A stretch of 64,000 bases of DNA from Rachycentron canadum (GCA_038496675.1 CM076651.1:21173299-21237298); one strand, 5' to 3'; numbered from the stretch's first letter, positions 26,363 to 38,786 are shown. Translations and numbers: made by a program. The notes: generated from the letters alone by a model not told the origin.

Positions 26363-28794
26363 AGGTAAATGACTTCTTAGCAGAGAGGACTTAAAAGGGA
26401 GGTCATGAAACCACCGTAAGCCCTTTAAAGTGGCTCTTGCAGAAATCTCTTAGCAGCTACTTGCCAGAGCTTTTTTTCTAATGTTAAACTTTTTTTGATA
26501 AAGTAAAATTACAATTTTTAAGACAATTTATTTTAACCCTGCTGCACCTTGTGTTATTTGATGTCCACCTCTATACTTTTCTCTGGCAAGTACATGCATG
26601 CCAAGTCATTGCACTTGTATAAATGTGTGCATTAAATAGTCTCACAGCATTAAGACAGAAAAGAGGCAGCTAAAGACTTGACAGACAGTGGTTGACAGAC
26701 AGCCAGTTGCAGGGTTAAAGTCAGTCAGCTAAGGAAGCTTACGACGGTTCCTTACCAGGTGGCCTCTGCTCTCTCAGGCCAGTAATGACCCTCCTTCCTG
26801 GCTTTAGTTTCCTTCTAACTGTAAACCGCCTTTGACAACACTGATCTTGCAGACCCCTCAGCTCAGGGTACAGCATAACAGATCATCCAATGGCAGGAGA
26901 ATCTAGTTTACTTTTCCTGCACCAGCAGAATGCTAACAACAGTGGTGGCGTTCATAATGGCTGGCATCCAGCTTCTCTCCAGATTGTCTTGCTTTTATTT
27001 AAATCGGAACTGTAACTACCAACTCATGTTCAGTTTCTCTGCTGTGTTGAGTTTTGGTAGTGATACTAAAATCACACTTTCGTTTTGAAATCGTATTCTG
27101 AGAAATGTGAATATATTTTTCTAAAAAGAGGTCCTTTCATTTAACAAAAGAAGGCAATTTATATTCAGTTTCAATTTTCACTGACATCAATAGCTTGATG
27201 GACTATTTGAGACCTCCCAAGAAGCATTTGCACTTTAACATGGGACACAGCTGTTTTTCTGTTTTCATCTGACAGTGAGCTTTTTTCAAAACATGAAGAT
27301 GATTGTTTCATAACCTCCCCTTAACCAAGCCACAATGCTTCCTTAAAGCAAACCAAGTTGTTTTTGTCTAAGCCTAACTATAATCTTAACTATAGCGTTT
27401 TCTCATTATAAAACAGTGATTTGAAACAGTTCTGAAAAGCACTTAGAAATACTGATTTAAAAAATTCTTCTATGTGCAGTTCTAGAGGTCAAGGAAACTG
27501 CCATTTAATGTACTGATAACCTGACTTACTGTTGAGCTCTCATTGCTGCTATACAATATACAAAATCTGTTCGCAGTCAGATTTGTCAGCAACTGCTATT
27601 TGGATCCACGTGAAAATGGTTTCCTGTTATATCACTGCTGCGCACATCTTTCATCAATCAATCTTATTTCATTCACTCCTGTTTGTTAATAGTCAGTGCA
27701 CCTTGCGTTCATTTACATCTGCATTTTATCTGCTTGTGGCCTATCAGAATAGTACTCTCCAAACACAGGATGCATTTTAATACCTGCTGCTAAGCGGGTC
27801 ATTTATTTTCCTGACCGTGATTGCAGCCAGAAAACAGCTATTACGTCATTGTGGCACCATATTATCTGGGCTTCTCCTTCCAGCATGCAGCCTTGTATAA
27901 CTGCGCTCTTATCAAAAGGATTTAGAATTATTTTCTGGGAGGAAGAAAAAAGGGAATAGCACAGAAGCTGTCTTGTTTGAGAGAATAACTTGAGCACATG
28001 CCATCTGATTAGGCATATAAATAATTTATAGTCGTTTCATTTATGGGCTGCGTCTCAACAAGGGGGTGTTGCTTGCCAATTAATATTCCCTCTCTGCCCT
28101 CTATCTGAGAAGCTCCAGCTCAACGTGCAACCAGCAGCCAGTGCTGGCTGAGAGAAAAAAAAGTGTAAGGGAAGAAGATTGAGTTCATTACTATAAATAC
28201 AAATAAAAGGGTCCGAGTGTCATTGTCAGATTTGATGCCAGAAAGTCTATCACTTAAAATTGGCTTGTGTACAATATGTATATGTAACAGCAATGTATGT
28301 TGATCGGTCATGCTATCATTAAACAAAGTAAAGGCAGCAATAATGATCTATTCAGAAAAGGCAAGACTATTGATGTAGAACACAAAGGATTCACTGCACA
28401 GTATATAAATCCTTTGATGGAGTTGGAATTTAAAATAAAAGATTTGGTGTGCATAATGACAATGTTCTGCTTCAGACACGGTCCTCATTAAATAACTCAA
28501 ACCTTTTTATTTGCAAGAAATGTTAAAGAGTTTGTCACTTTTCTTTGTCTTGGCATCATTCCTCATCTGTAGACAGCAGCATATCCTCATGACCGTAGCA
28601 TTGTAAGTGTTTGAAATGACTCTTCCCTGTATCTTTGACTTGAGTGTTAACTTACTGAATAGTGATGGTCAGGGCTCCCACACAGTTCTCTCCACTTTCA
28701 CTATGTTCCCTTACATCTGTGTGGGGGCTCATTTGAACATTTTTGATTGGTGCCTATACAATACCAGAGATTCAGTACTGATTTGGTCCTGATT

Positions 28795-29628
28795 GCTCAT
28801 CTCAGACCATAGATGAGCACCTCTTAAGACCCACTGCAGTTTGCCTATCTCCCTCAGGCTGGAGTCGGTGAGGCCATCATCGTCGTGCTTCAACAAGCAC
28901 TTTCTCACCTGGACAAAGCAGGCAGCACTGTGAGAATGATGTTCTTTGACTTCTCTACTGCTTTTGACCCATTCCAGCCCATGCTGCTGACAGAAGCCCT
29001 CTAGAATATGCAGGGAGATGCTTGACAGATGGACCACAGATGGACCACAGTTTGTGCAGCTGCAGGGAGGTGTGTATGAATCGGTGGTCAGAAACAAAAG
29101 TGCATGGCACTAAGCCCTCAACACCTCTAATATTCAGTAAAACTCTGAGTCCTATCATCTGCCAAAGTTTTCAGATGACTCTGCACTGGGGGTGAGTGCA
29201 GAGGCCTGGTAGACCGGTTTGCAGTGTGGTGTGGGAACAACCACCTGCTCTTGAATTTGGCCAGGAGAGGAGGTGGAGGAAGTGGAGGCATACAAATATT
29301 TGGAGTCCACCTAGACTGAAAATGCAACAACAGGCTGCCTGCCTTCCAGGAAAGGACAAAACAGACTCTGCTTCTTGAGGAAGTTTAGGTCCTTTAATGT
29401 TTGCTCCAAGATGCTGCAGATCTTTTACCAGCCTGTTTACCAGTCTGCCAGCGCAATATTCTTTGCTGCAGTCTACTGGGGCAGAAGCATCAGTGCCAGT
29501 GACACCAAACAAACTGAACAAACTGATCAGGAAGGCTGGATCTGTGCTGGGGACATCTCTGGGGCCCTTGATGTTAGCTGTGGAGAGGAGGATGCTGCGT
29601 CATGGAGACAGCATAATGAATTTTAGAG
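28795..29628 (+). mobile_element. decayed CR1/L2/Rex-type LINE, reverse-transcriptase 3' part
   Basis: Translation in shifting frames gives reverse-transcriptase landmarks in the right order. These are FFDFSTAFD at 28,942-28,968 (catalytic-palm type FxDFSxAF), FSDDSA at 29,168-29,185 (counterpart of the YADD box), EAYKYLGVHLD at 29,285-29,317, KFRSFNVCSKMLQIFY from about 29,380, and NKLNKLIRKAGSVLG near 29,508-29,552. Stops and frameshifts break it. The spacing between the DD box and KYLGV is shorter than usual, suggesting an internal deletion. The 5' part of ORF2 and the endonuclease are absent, as in typical 5'-truncated LINE copies. Same orientation as agrn; inactive. Confidence 0.85.
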
Positions 29629-32600
29629 TTAGTTGCATACAGATTCATAAAGTGGACATAAAGAGACACAAATTCACACTAAAACTAAACGAAAAACATG
29701 GTTGTGCATGTTGAAAAGAGGCTTTATGATTCTAGTTAAAGGAACTATTCATTATAAGTTTGGCTGTTGCTACATAGCCAATGTTAGCATTAACAGCTGT
29801 CAACTTATCATATATATATATCTAGGAGAAACAATCCCTGAAGACACAGCACTGCTCACAAGGCATAGTATAACCTCTTCCATTACAAAGGCAACAATGG
29901 CTGAACCTTCCAAACGCTTCCGGCAAGAATCAACACAAATATCCCCTTTAATGGAGCACACCAAACCCACAGAAACACACTCTCACACCATATCTACATT
30001 GTAGCTACAGCTAATGTATGTACATTGGCTATTTGAGGTTACTAAATATAGACATGAAAAAGCATTCTTGGACATGTTTGTGAAAACAATGAATAGCAAG
30101 AATTAGCTGTCTAATTAGGATTATTTCCTTGATTGCAAAATATCTAATCAAAGAATAAGTAAATAAGCTAAAGTATCTGAATAACCGCTGCCAACTTTCC
30201 ATATCTGACACTTTGTGCAAAGCACTGTAATGTAATGATGTTACTGATACACCAGCCTTAAGTTTATCTGTCCTCTGTCCACGCCGATGCAAGGTAAGCT
30301 ACTGTTGCGAATCAGCCATATTGGAAGGACAGCTCCCATCTCATAGTGACTGGTCATCACAAGTCTCCCGCCGTGCTCTCTGCTTGATGGGGCCAGTGTG
30401 ACTTGGCCAGTTCCCTGTGACAGATGGCTGACTTGGCCAGAGACTGACATCTGTATCATCCTTCAGCTTCATCAGCCCTACCTTTCCTGTATAAAGACTG
30501 TCAGAGCCAGCCACTCGTCCACTGATTCCCTGTTCCTAGCCTTCCTGTGCTACTGCCACAATTGGCTCCATATGCCAGGCACATGGAGAAGTGTCACTCT
30601 CCACTAACTCTGCTCACAGTAGCCAAGCTCCCTGGTTCGCACTCTTTCTGCTCTTTCCATCTTTTCCTTCTCTGTTACTCTCCTTTCTTTACAATTTCAC
30701 TCTCTTTATCTCATTATTTCTCTGTCTGAGTCCCTTCGTTGGAATAATTTCCTATGTGGTTATTAAGGAAAATTGTTGGTGCTGAAGACCTGAATAAAAA
30801 GGGCAAGGCAGTGGAGCAGGGGAGGATATTACATCCTGTAAACAGTATTGTTGTGGGTGTTGATGTGCAGGAGGGGCTGCCAAGAAAATCAGAGCTTGCT
30901 AATAACAAGTTGCTCCTTCAACCAGTTTGTCAAAGAGTGGAAAAGGCAAATGAGGAGGGGCAATGGGCAGCAGGCCTTAGAACATCAGCCCTCAGGCTAT
31001 GGCTGGCATCTTCTAGCTCCAGATGAGCCCTGAGGCGAGGCACACCATCCTCACCAAATGAGAGGGAACTGAATGTCCAGCAGTGGACAGGTCCTGGAAA
31101 AGCCTTGGGGCTAAGAGCTGGCTCAGGGTAGACTGAAAAGGCAGGTCTTGGCATTGTGGGTTGTAGTCATAGGAAGAGGCTAATGTTGCCAGAGGTGTTG
31201 AGTATAGACAGGTGGATCATATTGAGCGTCGACTCCTCTGTGGAGGACTCAACAGCATCAGCTGGAGGACCTTTCAGCAATGTAAACTAATGTCAGAATA
31301 CCACCACTGAGCTTACATAATTGTCAGATTCCTCAATGAACACAGGTGCTATGACCCATGGATTAAGCATGTTCAGCTATGGGCTGCATTTCACTGCTTT
31401 TAGCGTCAATGTGTACCCAAGTCGACACCAAATACTGGGTGATGTGTCACATTGTGAGTCATATTGTGTGGAGCCCACCCAGTGTGGGAACTCTCTCATT
31501 CACACTCATCAACCCTACACAATCATCAGCTGAGTCAGAGATAGTGTTGTCATGAAAGCAGAATTTTAACACGCCAACTTAAATATCTAAATATTCAGTA
31601 CTACTAATATATGATGGTGCAAACCAATGATTAACATGAGACATTTTAACAGATTTTGCAAAGGTCTGTAAAAAGTGTGATATTTGTCAATAGACAACAG
31701 GTGTCCATTTCCTCAATCAGTTTGGATGAAATGGGATTCGTATGAAGACACAGTGGACTGAGATTTTTAACTCATAGTCCAGGTTTAGTTTTGTCCTCCT
31801 GTTAACTAATAAGTAAATTAATAAATCAGGGGAAAAACATAAAATGGAACACAACTTTCTGTACAGGGAATAATGACTTATGTGAATCATATGTTGAGGC
31901 CTCCACAGACCCAGCTGCAACTTCATAAAGTGATCACGATCAAACAGACAGGCGAGTAGAGTTGAACTTGTCTTGCAATGCAATGTAATGCAACGTAGTG
32001 TGATCCAGTGTTGGCCAAACACATGTTGACATTCCCAGTAGAGTACTTTGTAATGTGAAAGTCTGATGTTTGCAACTTTTTCGGTGTTGGAAAGTCCTTC
32101 CTGACAGTCTCTATCACTCTGAACAGTAGCATTCTTTACCTCCATGATTAAAATACCTAATGAGGGCATATCTTTTGGAGGAATGGTGCTCTCAGCAGAG
32201 CTTTCCAGACTTTGAGAAGTGGTGCGTTGTAGCTGTTTTTGAGGCTTGTGGTGGCCCAACACCTGACTAAGATATTTAATGCTTATTTATCTTTTATCCA
32301 GTCTCCCAGCTGTAGCTTTCCCCTAGAGGTGATCTGTGGTGTCAGCTTGCATATTGTAAAACAACTATTAAACAGTATTTTTTTCCATCCATTTGTTGTA
32401 GTGCTGACATTTGGTTGTCATGATAACACTTGTCAGAGAAGCATTTGTTTGTATCCCCCATCATCATCATCTATGCTTGTAGCTCCCACTCCTTTTTTTT
32501 TTTTCCTTAAATCCCAGTTCAGCAGAGGTTAATGCTGTTAGCCATGCACAGCTGTGAGAGTCCCTGGTCGCTTGTCGCTGCTGGATGAACTAGTACTCAG

Positions 32601-34334
32601 TTTAGAGGCCTGATGACTGCAAAGTCTGGGAATCTGTTGGATGATGCTGGTGGTGTTAATATTGTAGCGACTACTGGTCCACCTGGTAGCATCTCTCTGC
32701 ACGCCCTCATACACATGAAGAATTCATCATAGCCTTGTGATCTGTTCACCTGATGTCCCTGAAAGCTGAATTTGTGACCTTATGTATAAAGCTCACTGCA
32801 GGATTTGATACATTTATAAGAAGAATCACTCCACTGCTGTTTATTTTGCGCAATACAGCCATATAAATACATCCCAGAAAATAATAGTCAGTTGCTCCTG
32901 ATAACGCTTTGAGACACTGCTGACTGAAATAACTGTCATTACAGCAGATCTCTCATTATCTGTACATACACATGCACCGAAACAAAATAAAACACAAAAT
33001 GACAAATAATATAGTAAATTATCTTGGAAATGAGGCTTCCCATGAATAGTCAAGTGGGCCAGTAGACAGGCTTTAGTGCAGGCAATTACCAAATCTGTTA
33101 TAAATTTTAACAGACTATTCTTTTCATCAACATCATTAAAACCCTCATTTACAATGGACAGCAGGGAAGGGTGATCTCTAATGCCATTAGTGAAGGCAAC
33201 AGCTTCGCTTTTGATAGCTCCTGCTTTGAAAAATGGACAGAGTCCCACTCTAATGGGGTGTTGGTATATTCATTAACACTGATTTTTTTCCCCACATACT
33301 CTAATGTACAAAGCTCTTACACACAGTTTTTAACAGATTATTTGATAAAAGATTCAGCTGAAGAACTCATTCTTATTTCATGACCCAGGATAGTTCTGTG
33401 TTAGCAATTTAAAAAAAAGTTAAACCCAAGTCAGGAAGACAGCCACGAAACTAAGCCTCTAATGTCATCAAAACAAGTTGAATGACTTCCTTTTGCATTA
33501 ATTTAATCAGTTCTGAACCAGAAAATGCACTTTTTTAAAATGTTCAGTGCCAGGAGAAATCTTGGGAGTTCTGGTACATTTAACTAGTTAAATTGGAAAA
33601 TACACTCACATTCACCTCCTGTTCCTTGTGTCAGAGTGCTGATGAACACTGATAAAGTCTTTTTAAATACAATGCTGTGCTGACTAGAAATTTATCACTC
33701 CAACGATGCAAAACATATCACCATATGTAATCTGACCCTCAACTTTGTGTTAGCATAGCCTGAATGCAGCTTGTCTGCAAAATATATAAAGATGATGCAA
33801 AAAGTGAGAAAATTTCTCTTGGTTGAATTTCTTTAAAGTCTCAGTGGTAAAACCTCCTTTTGACATGATTATTTTACCATTTAGTAAAGAAGTTTTCTCT
33901 CAGCAAAGGCAAGAACCGTTTTTTTAGGTCAATTAGATCAATGCTGGCCTTCCAGAAGACCGGGATGTCCACTGGGATGCACAGACACAAAGACACGCAC
34001 ACACACGGACACACACAGAGGCAAACACTAAATTGATTGAAGCATAATTGTCATTCAGTTATTGAACTCGACAAATTTCTCACCCTCTGCATAAAGAATA
34101 GCACACACACGTGCAAATGCACACATAACTTTCACCCCAGCCAGACCATTAAACAATAGAGCAACTCCTTTGGCTCTTTAATGGAAATTGCCATTTCAAA
34201 GCCATCACAGAGAGATGCTAACCATGTGTGATACTTGTGGCATTAAAAATGGATCAAAGCAGCTGAGCTTTGATGTCGACAGAAGATTTTATTTGGGTCG
34301 CGGCAGTACAGCAGAGTGGTGGGCTGACTCCCCA

Positions 34335-34348
34335 TCGCCCTCTGCTGG
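34335..34348 (-). promoter_or_regulatory. candidate CTCF site
   Basis: The minus strand reads CCAGCAGAGGGCGA, matching the CTCF core CCA(S)(Y)AG(R)(K)GGC(R) at nearly every position. It lies 1.6 kb before the CT tract and about 4.3 kb before the TM-agrin start codon. Sequence match only; such motifs also occur inside fish repeats. Confidence 0.35.
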
Positions 34349-34804
34349 GAGAGTTTGGCATCTCAGTCATGGTCACAGCCTATGATGTTGTAGTTTAGTT
34401 TTACTTCTCTGTTCTCTCTGAAGTTCCCACTGGCCGAGACAATCTGTGTGGTGATAAAGACACAGTTATGGATAAAGTTGAAAAAAGGCTAACTAAAGAG
34501 AGTCAACAAATGACACAGCAGCTGTTTCCTTTTTCTTTTCAGCCAGTCCATCAATCAAGTTTTGTTATGCAATGTTAGAGTTGATGAGGACTGTCTGAGG
34601 TATTACGTCTGGAAGGAGCAGTGAATGGGGAGGCGCCTCTGGATGGGTGGTGTTGCTGATGATGAGGGGGAAGGCGAACCCTTGACCCTCAGCAGGCAGC
34701 CTGAAAACTCTCCTCACATTAGAGTCTCCCCCATAGAGCTCAGCTTAGGTCTGGGAATGAACACTGTCCAAAGAGATAAATGACTTCAAGTTCACCTACC
34801 TGCT

Positions 34805-34833
34805 TGTGTGTGTGTGTGTGTGCGTGTGTGTGC
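34805..34833 (+). repeat. short (GT)n microsatellite
   Basis: GT run of about 29 nt with one GC interruption. Confidence 0.9.
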
Positions 34834-35908
34834 AAGTGAGTGAGAGGATACTATAGTGTGTTCAAGTTGTGTAACTTAGTGGACTGAAAACAGATAGAGA
34901 CAAAAAAGCCATTTTTCTGTGCTATGTGTATGTGCTGGTTACTATCAGACAGAAAAGCCTATTGTGTGTGCATTCATTGCAATTCCTCCGTGGATGCAGC
35001 CACTGTGTGCATCACATCAGGGTGTATGTGTGTGAGCACCCTCGTGTAAAGCGCGGAGTGACAGGGTGGGGGTGAACGGTAGAGATGGAGATGGAGACAC
35101 AGATAGAGTGGGGAAAAAAAACATAAATAATTGATGATAGATACCGCCTTGCATCTGCTGCCTGCTGCCATTGAGATTGTTCAAAGTAGATATCGATGCA
35201 GGGTCTTGCTAAAACACAGCGTAACTGCCCCTTTATTCTGACCTGATTATCTCATTAGAGGAGCAGTAATGCATTGCTTTTAAAAAGGGCAAAAAAATTA
35301 CATGCTATGAAATGGATAAATAGAAGTGCCTCTGCCTCAGATCATTTGCCAAATCTGCTGAATATTTATTTTTGCCATATTATTTAGCACAGGGGAAAAA
35401 AAGAAACCTATTCCTAGTTGTCATGAAAGTAAGTCAGAAAAAACATCCAAATGCTGTTGTTAATTAATTGAATATTGGCTTGTTAGTGTGGAATGCATAT
35501 GGTGTTTTATTTCTGCACATATTGGTCAAAAACAAACGAGTTACGCTTTTCGAAGAGATTCAATACATGATTGACTTTAATGTTTTTAAGTTTTTCTCTC
35601 TCCCTCCCTCCTCATGCCTATTTTCTCTCAGTCTGCCTCATTACATCTTTGTGGAAATTCTCCAGCTCTTGTGGAAGAGACTTTCTTTTGATTAGTCTAT
35701 AAACAAATGGAGGAGTTAGTTGACATCTCCCAAGACCGTGGCCCTCTTTTGTTTTGCTGCCACACTGTTGCTGCCCCCTCCCTACTCTGACAGGACTCAA
35801 GTACTACTCCCTAAAGCCTTTATTCTTATTCTTTTTTTTCCTGTTCCCTCACCCAACTCCAACCCCTCCTCCTCTCTGCCTTTGTCAAAGACGGCCCCTC
35901 ATCCACTT

Positions 35909-35915
<7 letters not shown>

Positions 35916-35967
<52 letters not shown>

Positions 35968-36363
35968 GTCTCCCTNNNNNNNNNNNNNNNNNNNNNNNNN
36001 NNNNNNNNNNNNNNNNNNNNNNNNNNNNNNNNNNNNNNNNNNNNNNNNNNNNNNNNNNNNNNNNNNNNNNNNNNNNNNNNNNNNNNNNNNNNNNNNNNNN
36101 NNNNNNNNNNNNNNNNNNNNNNNNNNNNNNNNNNNNNNNNNNNNNNNNNNNNNNNNNNNNNNNNNNNNNNNNNNNNNNNNNNNNNNNNNNNNNNNNNNNN
36201 NNNNNNNNNNNNNNNNNNNNNNNNNNNNNNNNNNNNNNNNNNNNNNNNNNNNNNNNNNNNNNNNNNNNNNNNNNNNNNNNNNNNNNNNNNNNNNNNNNNN
36301 NNNNNNNNNNNNNNNNNNNNNNNNNNNNNNNNNNNNNNNNNNNNNNNNNNNNNNNNNNNNNNN

Positions 36364-36422
<59 letters not shown>
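35916..36422 (+). repeat. long (CT)n polypyrimidine tract with assembly gap
   Basis: (CT)n runs from 35,916 to about 35,964, then CCCTGTCTCCCT, then 388 unknown bases (35,976-36,363), then (CT)n again to 36,422. The assembler probably failed within the repeat, so true length and content are unknown. Open frames reported across it are artefacts of Ser-Leu or Arg-Glu repeats plus N. It lies directly upstream of the likely TM-agrin promoter. Confidence 0.95.
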
Positions 36423-36425
<3 letters not shown>

Positions 36426-38620
36426 CAATATCTCTCTCACTCTCTCATTATGCGCTCATCCGTTCCGCTGGCTGAGAGCTGAGAGAGGAGCGCTCAGGAG
36501 GAGAGTGTTTGGGAAACCGGCAACACGCTGCTGCTTTTTTTTTTACCCATCCCCCGAACCCCCAGAAAAACCCAGAAAGGTGGACCGAAGTGTCAGGAGC
36601 TGCTTTTCCTTTTGCCAACACTCCTCTTCCCTCACGTTTACTTCACCTCTCTCTCTTTCTCTCTCTCTCTCTCTGTATTGCTGTGTCTGTTCGCTGACTT
36701 CTCTCATTGACACACTCCTCCCTGCTTCAGCTGGCTGACTGAGTACGCTGACACTGGGACCACTACCTGCTGCCTGGGGATTAAGCGCGCTATGAATACC
36801 CGGAGCCTAATTTGTTGTTTTGGCTGCCAGTGAATGTTGGATCCCCACGGAGCAGAAGCTGGAGCATAAATCCTTGTGACCAGGATGCAGGGAGCGCCTC
36901 TGGACTAAGACAACTAGAGACAATGAAGAAGGGACTGGATGCTTGAGGAAGCATGTAAAAGACAGATGACAAGCCAAGAGAATTAAAGAAAGGACTGGAA
37001 TTTTATTTACGGAAGGAAGACGCAAGATCAACCTAAGACTTACGAGGATCAGGACCCAATAGCCTCCTTTTACTCTCATTATGTGGTTGGGATTCCCTGT
37101 CATGGTGCTGACATGAGGAAAGAAAGCCCTACAAATCTCCGCCTCGAGCTTCTTGGTTGATTTCTGATCACACACAGGTTTTTCTCCTTTTCTTTCTACG
37201 AGTTTATTCATTCAGACTGGCTCAGTGTTTTGCTGCTCATCCATAGCTGCATGGGGGAGAAGACATCTCTGCACTAACGGTTCGAGTGGGGGGATTATGA
37301 TCGTTCTCTGCTCCCAACTTTTCTAACCCCCTCTCCACCACTTCCACTGACCTGTTTTCGGTCACAGCAAACGAGTGGTGTGGGGGGCAGTTGCTTACCC
37401 ACTCTGAGAGACTGGCTAGAAATAAAGGTTATTGAACCGAGGAGGCGTAGCAGGCACGAAGGAGAGAAGGGGAGGAAAAACAAACCATCTCCGCGATCCC
37501 GGGAGCATATGGTTTAGTGAGAGGCAGCCAGCTGCTTTCCAGCCACCCAGCTAATCACGCTACAGAAGATTTGAATTACTCCGGTAACGGTGTCAGGTTT
37601 TGGCGGCTCGGTTGTATATCTCCTCACAGTGACATAAGCTCCCAGACCTCTTTTGGATACAAAGAAGCAGTTGTGTTGACTTAGAGGAGTGCCAGGCAAA
37701 TCATTGCTCAGGAAAGCAGCAAACCATTGTTGCCCCAAAAGGCGACATCCACAGGGAAGCTAAAAAAAGATGCTCAGCCATCACCTCTTAGGGAAATACC
37801 TGTGACACGTGTTGTTGGTGAGCACCAGACCTTCGCTTGTCTTGTAAAGAATTTTGACAAAGAAAGGAGAGGGAGTGCTCCAGGAACCGGCTTTGCCAGA
37901 CTCTGTCCACATCCATCTAATTACCTGTTAGGGTCACTGGGAAGAAAGGAAAGGATTCCTTTTGTGGATTTACTGTCAACCTCCTGTGGAAGTTTTCTGT
38001 GTGGATATCTGACAATTCAAAACGCCTACATCCTAATGCCCAAATTTCAGGCTTAGGTGCATCTCACACACATACGTGCCAAAAGCGCTCTAACGCACAT
38101 TTACCAACACATTACAACCACCCACTTAAATCCACACACATATTTGCACTGTAAGTATAAACCACTTCACACACACACGCACACACACACACTCACACAA
38201 ACTCACACATTGAAAGCCCATTAGTTTGTCGTTTTCCCAGCAGGCACAGCAGAATGGAGGTTGCATGGACAGGTGGGGGGTTGTAGGAGTTCAACGTCCC
38301 TGTCCCCCTGTCTGTCCTCTTTCCCCAAATGGATGTTATTATCTCTAAAAATGTGTTACTTGGAAATTGCTGAAAGCTTGCTGCTGCGATTCTCTGATAG
38401 AAACGGTCACCGCGTGCCCGTCACGGTGCACAGCTGGAACCACAGCTGAAACACCGCCCATTAGGGATCTTTTTTTGCTTTTTATTTTTTCTTCATCTTC
38501 ATCCTCTGGCCTTATACCACCGCCATCATTTTTTCCAACGGGTCTTTGGGCACCCCTCGTCGCCCTCCTCGCCCCATCATCTCCTCCACCCTGGAGGGGA
38601 GGGGGTCATTGGAGTGGAGC
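36423..38620 (+). promoter_or_regulatory. agrn: putative promoter and 5' UTR of TM-agrin transcript
   Basis: This block sits between the long CT tract and the TM-agrin start codon. It has visibly more CpG than the rest of the window, notably 36,421-36,530 (GCGCTC, CCGTTCCGCT, AGCGCTC, ACCGGC, CACGCTG) and 37,480-37,620. It lacks interspersed repeats apart from short CT and CA runs. Several short upstream open frames exist and none looks like a protein. A donor-like ACTGTAAGT at 38,147-38,155 and an acceptor-like TTTTCCCAG ending at 38,240 could bound a small UTR intron. I see no convincing TATA box. The transcription start cannot be placed from sequence alone; 36,430-36,520 is the most CpG-rich candidate. 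Confidence 0.45.
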
Positions 38621-38786
38621 ATGAGTGGGTGCCACTATCCCTCACCGCCGCCACCGGAGCGGGACCGCAGGTACCAGCACAAGGTGTCCTTGGTGGTGCG
38701 CTACTTCATGATTCCCTGCAACATCTGTCTGATCCTTCTGGCCACATCAACACTGGGCTTCGCTGTGCTCCTGTTCCTCAACAACT
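38621..38786 (+). CDS. agrn: agrin, first coding exon of transmembrane (SN/TM) isoform
   Basis: Encodes 55 residues plus one base, starting at the first in-frame ATG after a TAG at 38,462 (A at -3, good Kozak context) and ending AACAACT|GTACGT. Residues 1-28 are a hydrophilic tail with a proline run (PSPPPPE) and basic residues (RDRRYQHK). Residues about 29-54 are one hydrophobic segment with YFMIPCNIC, LILLATSTLGF and AVLLFLNN. This matches, from memory, the membrane anchor of SN/TM-agrin, which replaces the signal peptide and NtA domain. The result is a type II protein with cytoplasmic N terminus and extracellular proteoglycan body, found on neurons and linked to filopodia formation; secreted agrin instead acts through LRP4/MuSK in acetylcholine-receptor clustering. 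The exon ends in phase 1 and splices to 42,695, completing Tyr (T|AC) to give NNY-KPPHF. The fish tail appears longer than the mammalian one I recall. The cleanest gene call in the window. Confidence 0.93.

Larger units (their letters stand above)
20456..28780 (+). other. agrn: agrn giant intron, middle part
   Basis: Non-coding. Holds a pyrimidine-rich block at 20,870-21,310, a GC-rich hairpin at 21,724-21,780, an interspersed repeat fragment at about 23,150-23,262 and a SINE-like/LINE-tail fragment at about 26,171-26,362. A further stretch at 22,080-22,390 (GTGTAGTACGTGAAG, CTTGTGAACACACTTGC) looks like possible DNA-transposon debris, but I cannot name it. No coding exon supported. Confidence 0.55.
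29640..35915 (+). other. agrn: agrn giant intron, last part before TM promoter
   Basis: Non-coding. It carries a short (TA)n at 29,811-29,822, a pyrimidine-rich patch at 30,645-30,740, GC-richer unique sequence at 30,780-31,300, a (GT)n run at about 34,805-34,833 and a CTCF-like motif at 34,335-34,348. The 181-codon minus-strand frame at 31,717-32,262 has no recognisable domain and is judged to be chance. Confidence 0.55.

Noticed and set aside
31717..32262. 181-codon open frame on the minus strand, the longest without N or repeats
   Set aside because: No recognisable domain, signal or splice context; a few frames of this size are expected by chance in 64 kb when non-ATG starts are allowed.
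35720..36482. Open frames of about 200-250 codons across the N gap on both strands
   Set aside because: They consist of Ser-Leu or Arg-Glu dipeptides from (CT)n plus unknown bases.
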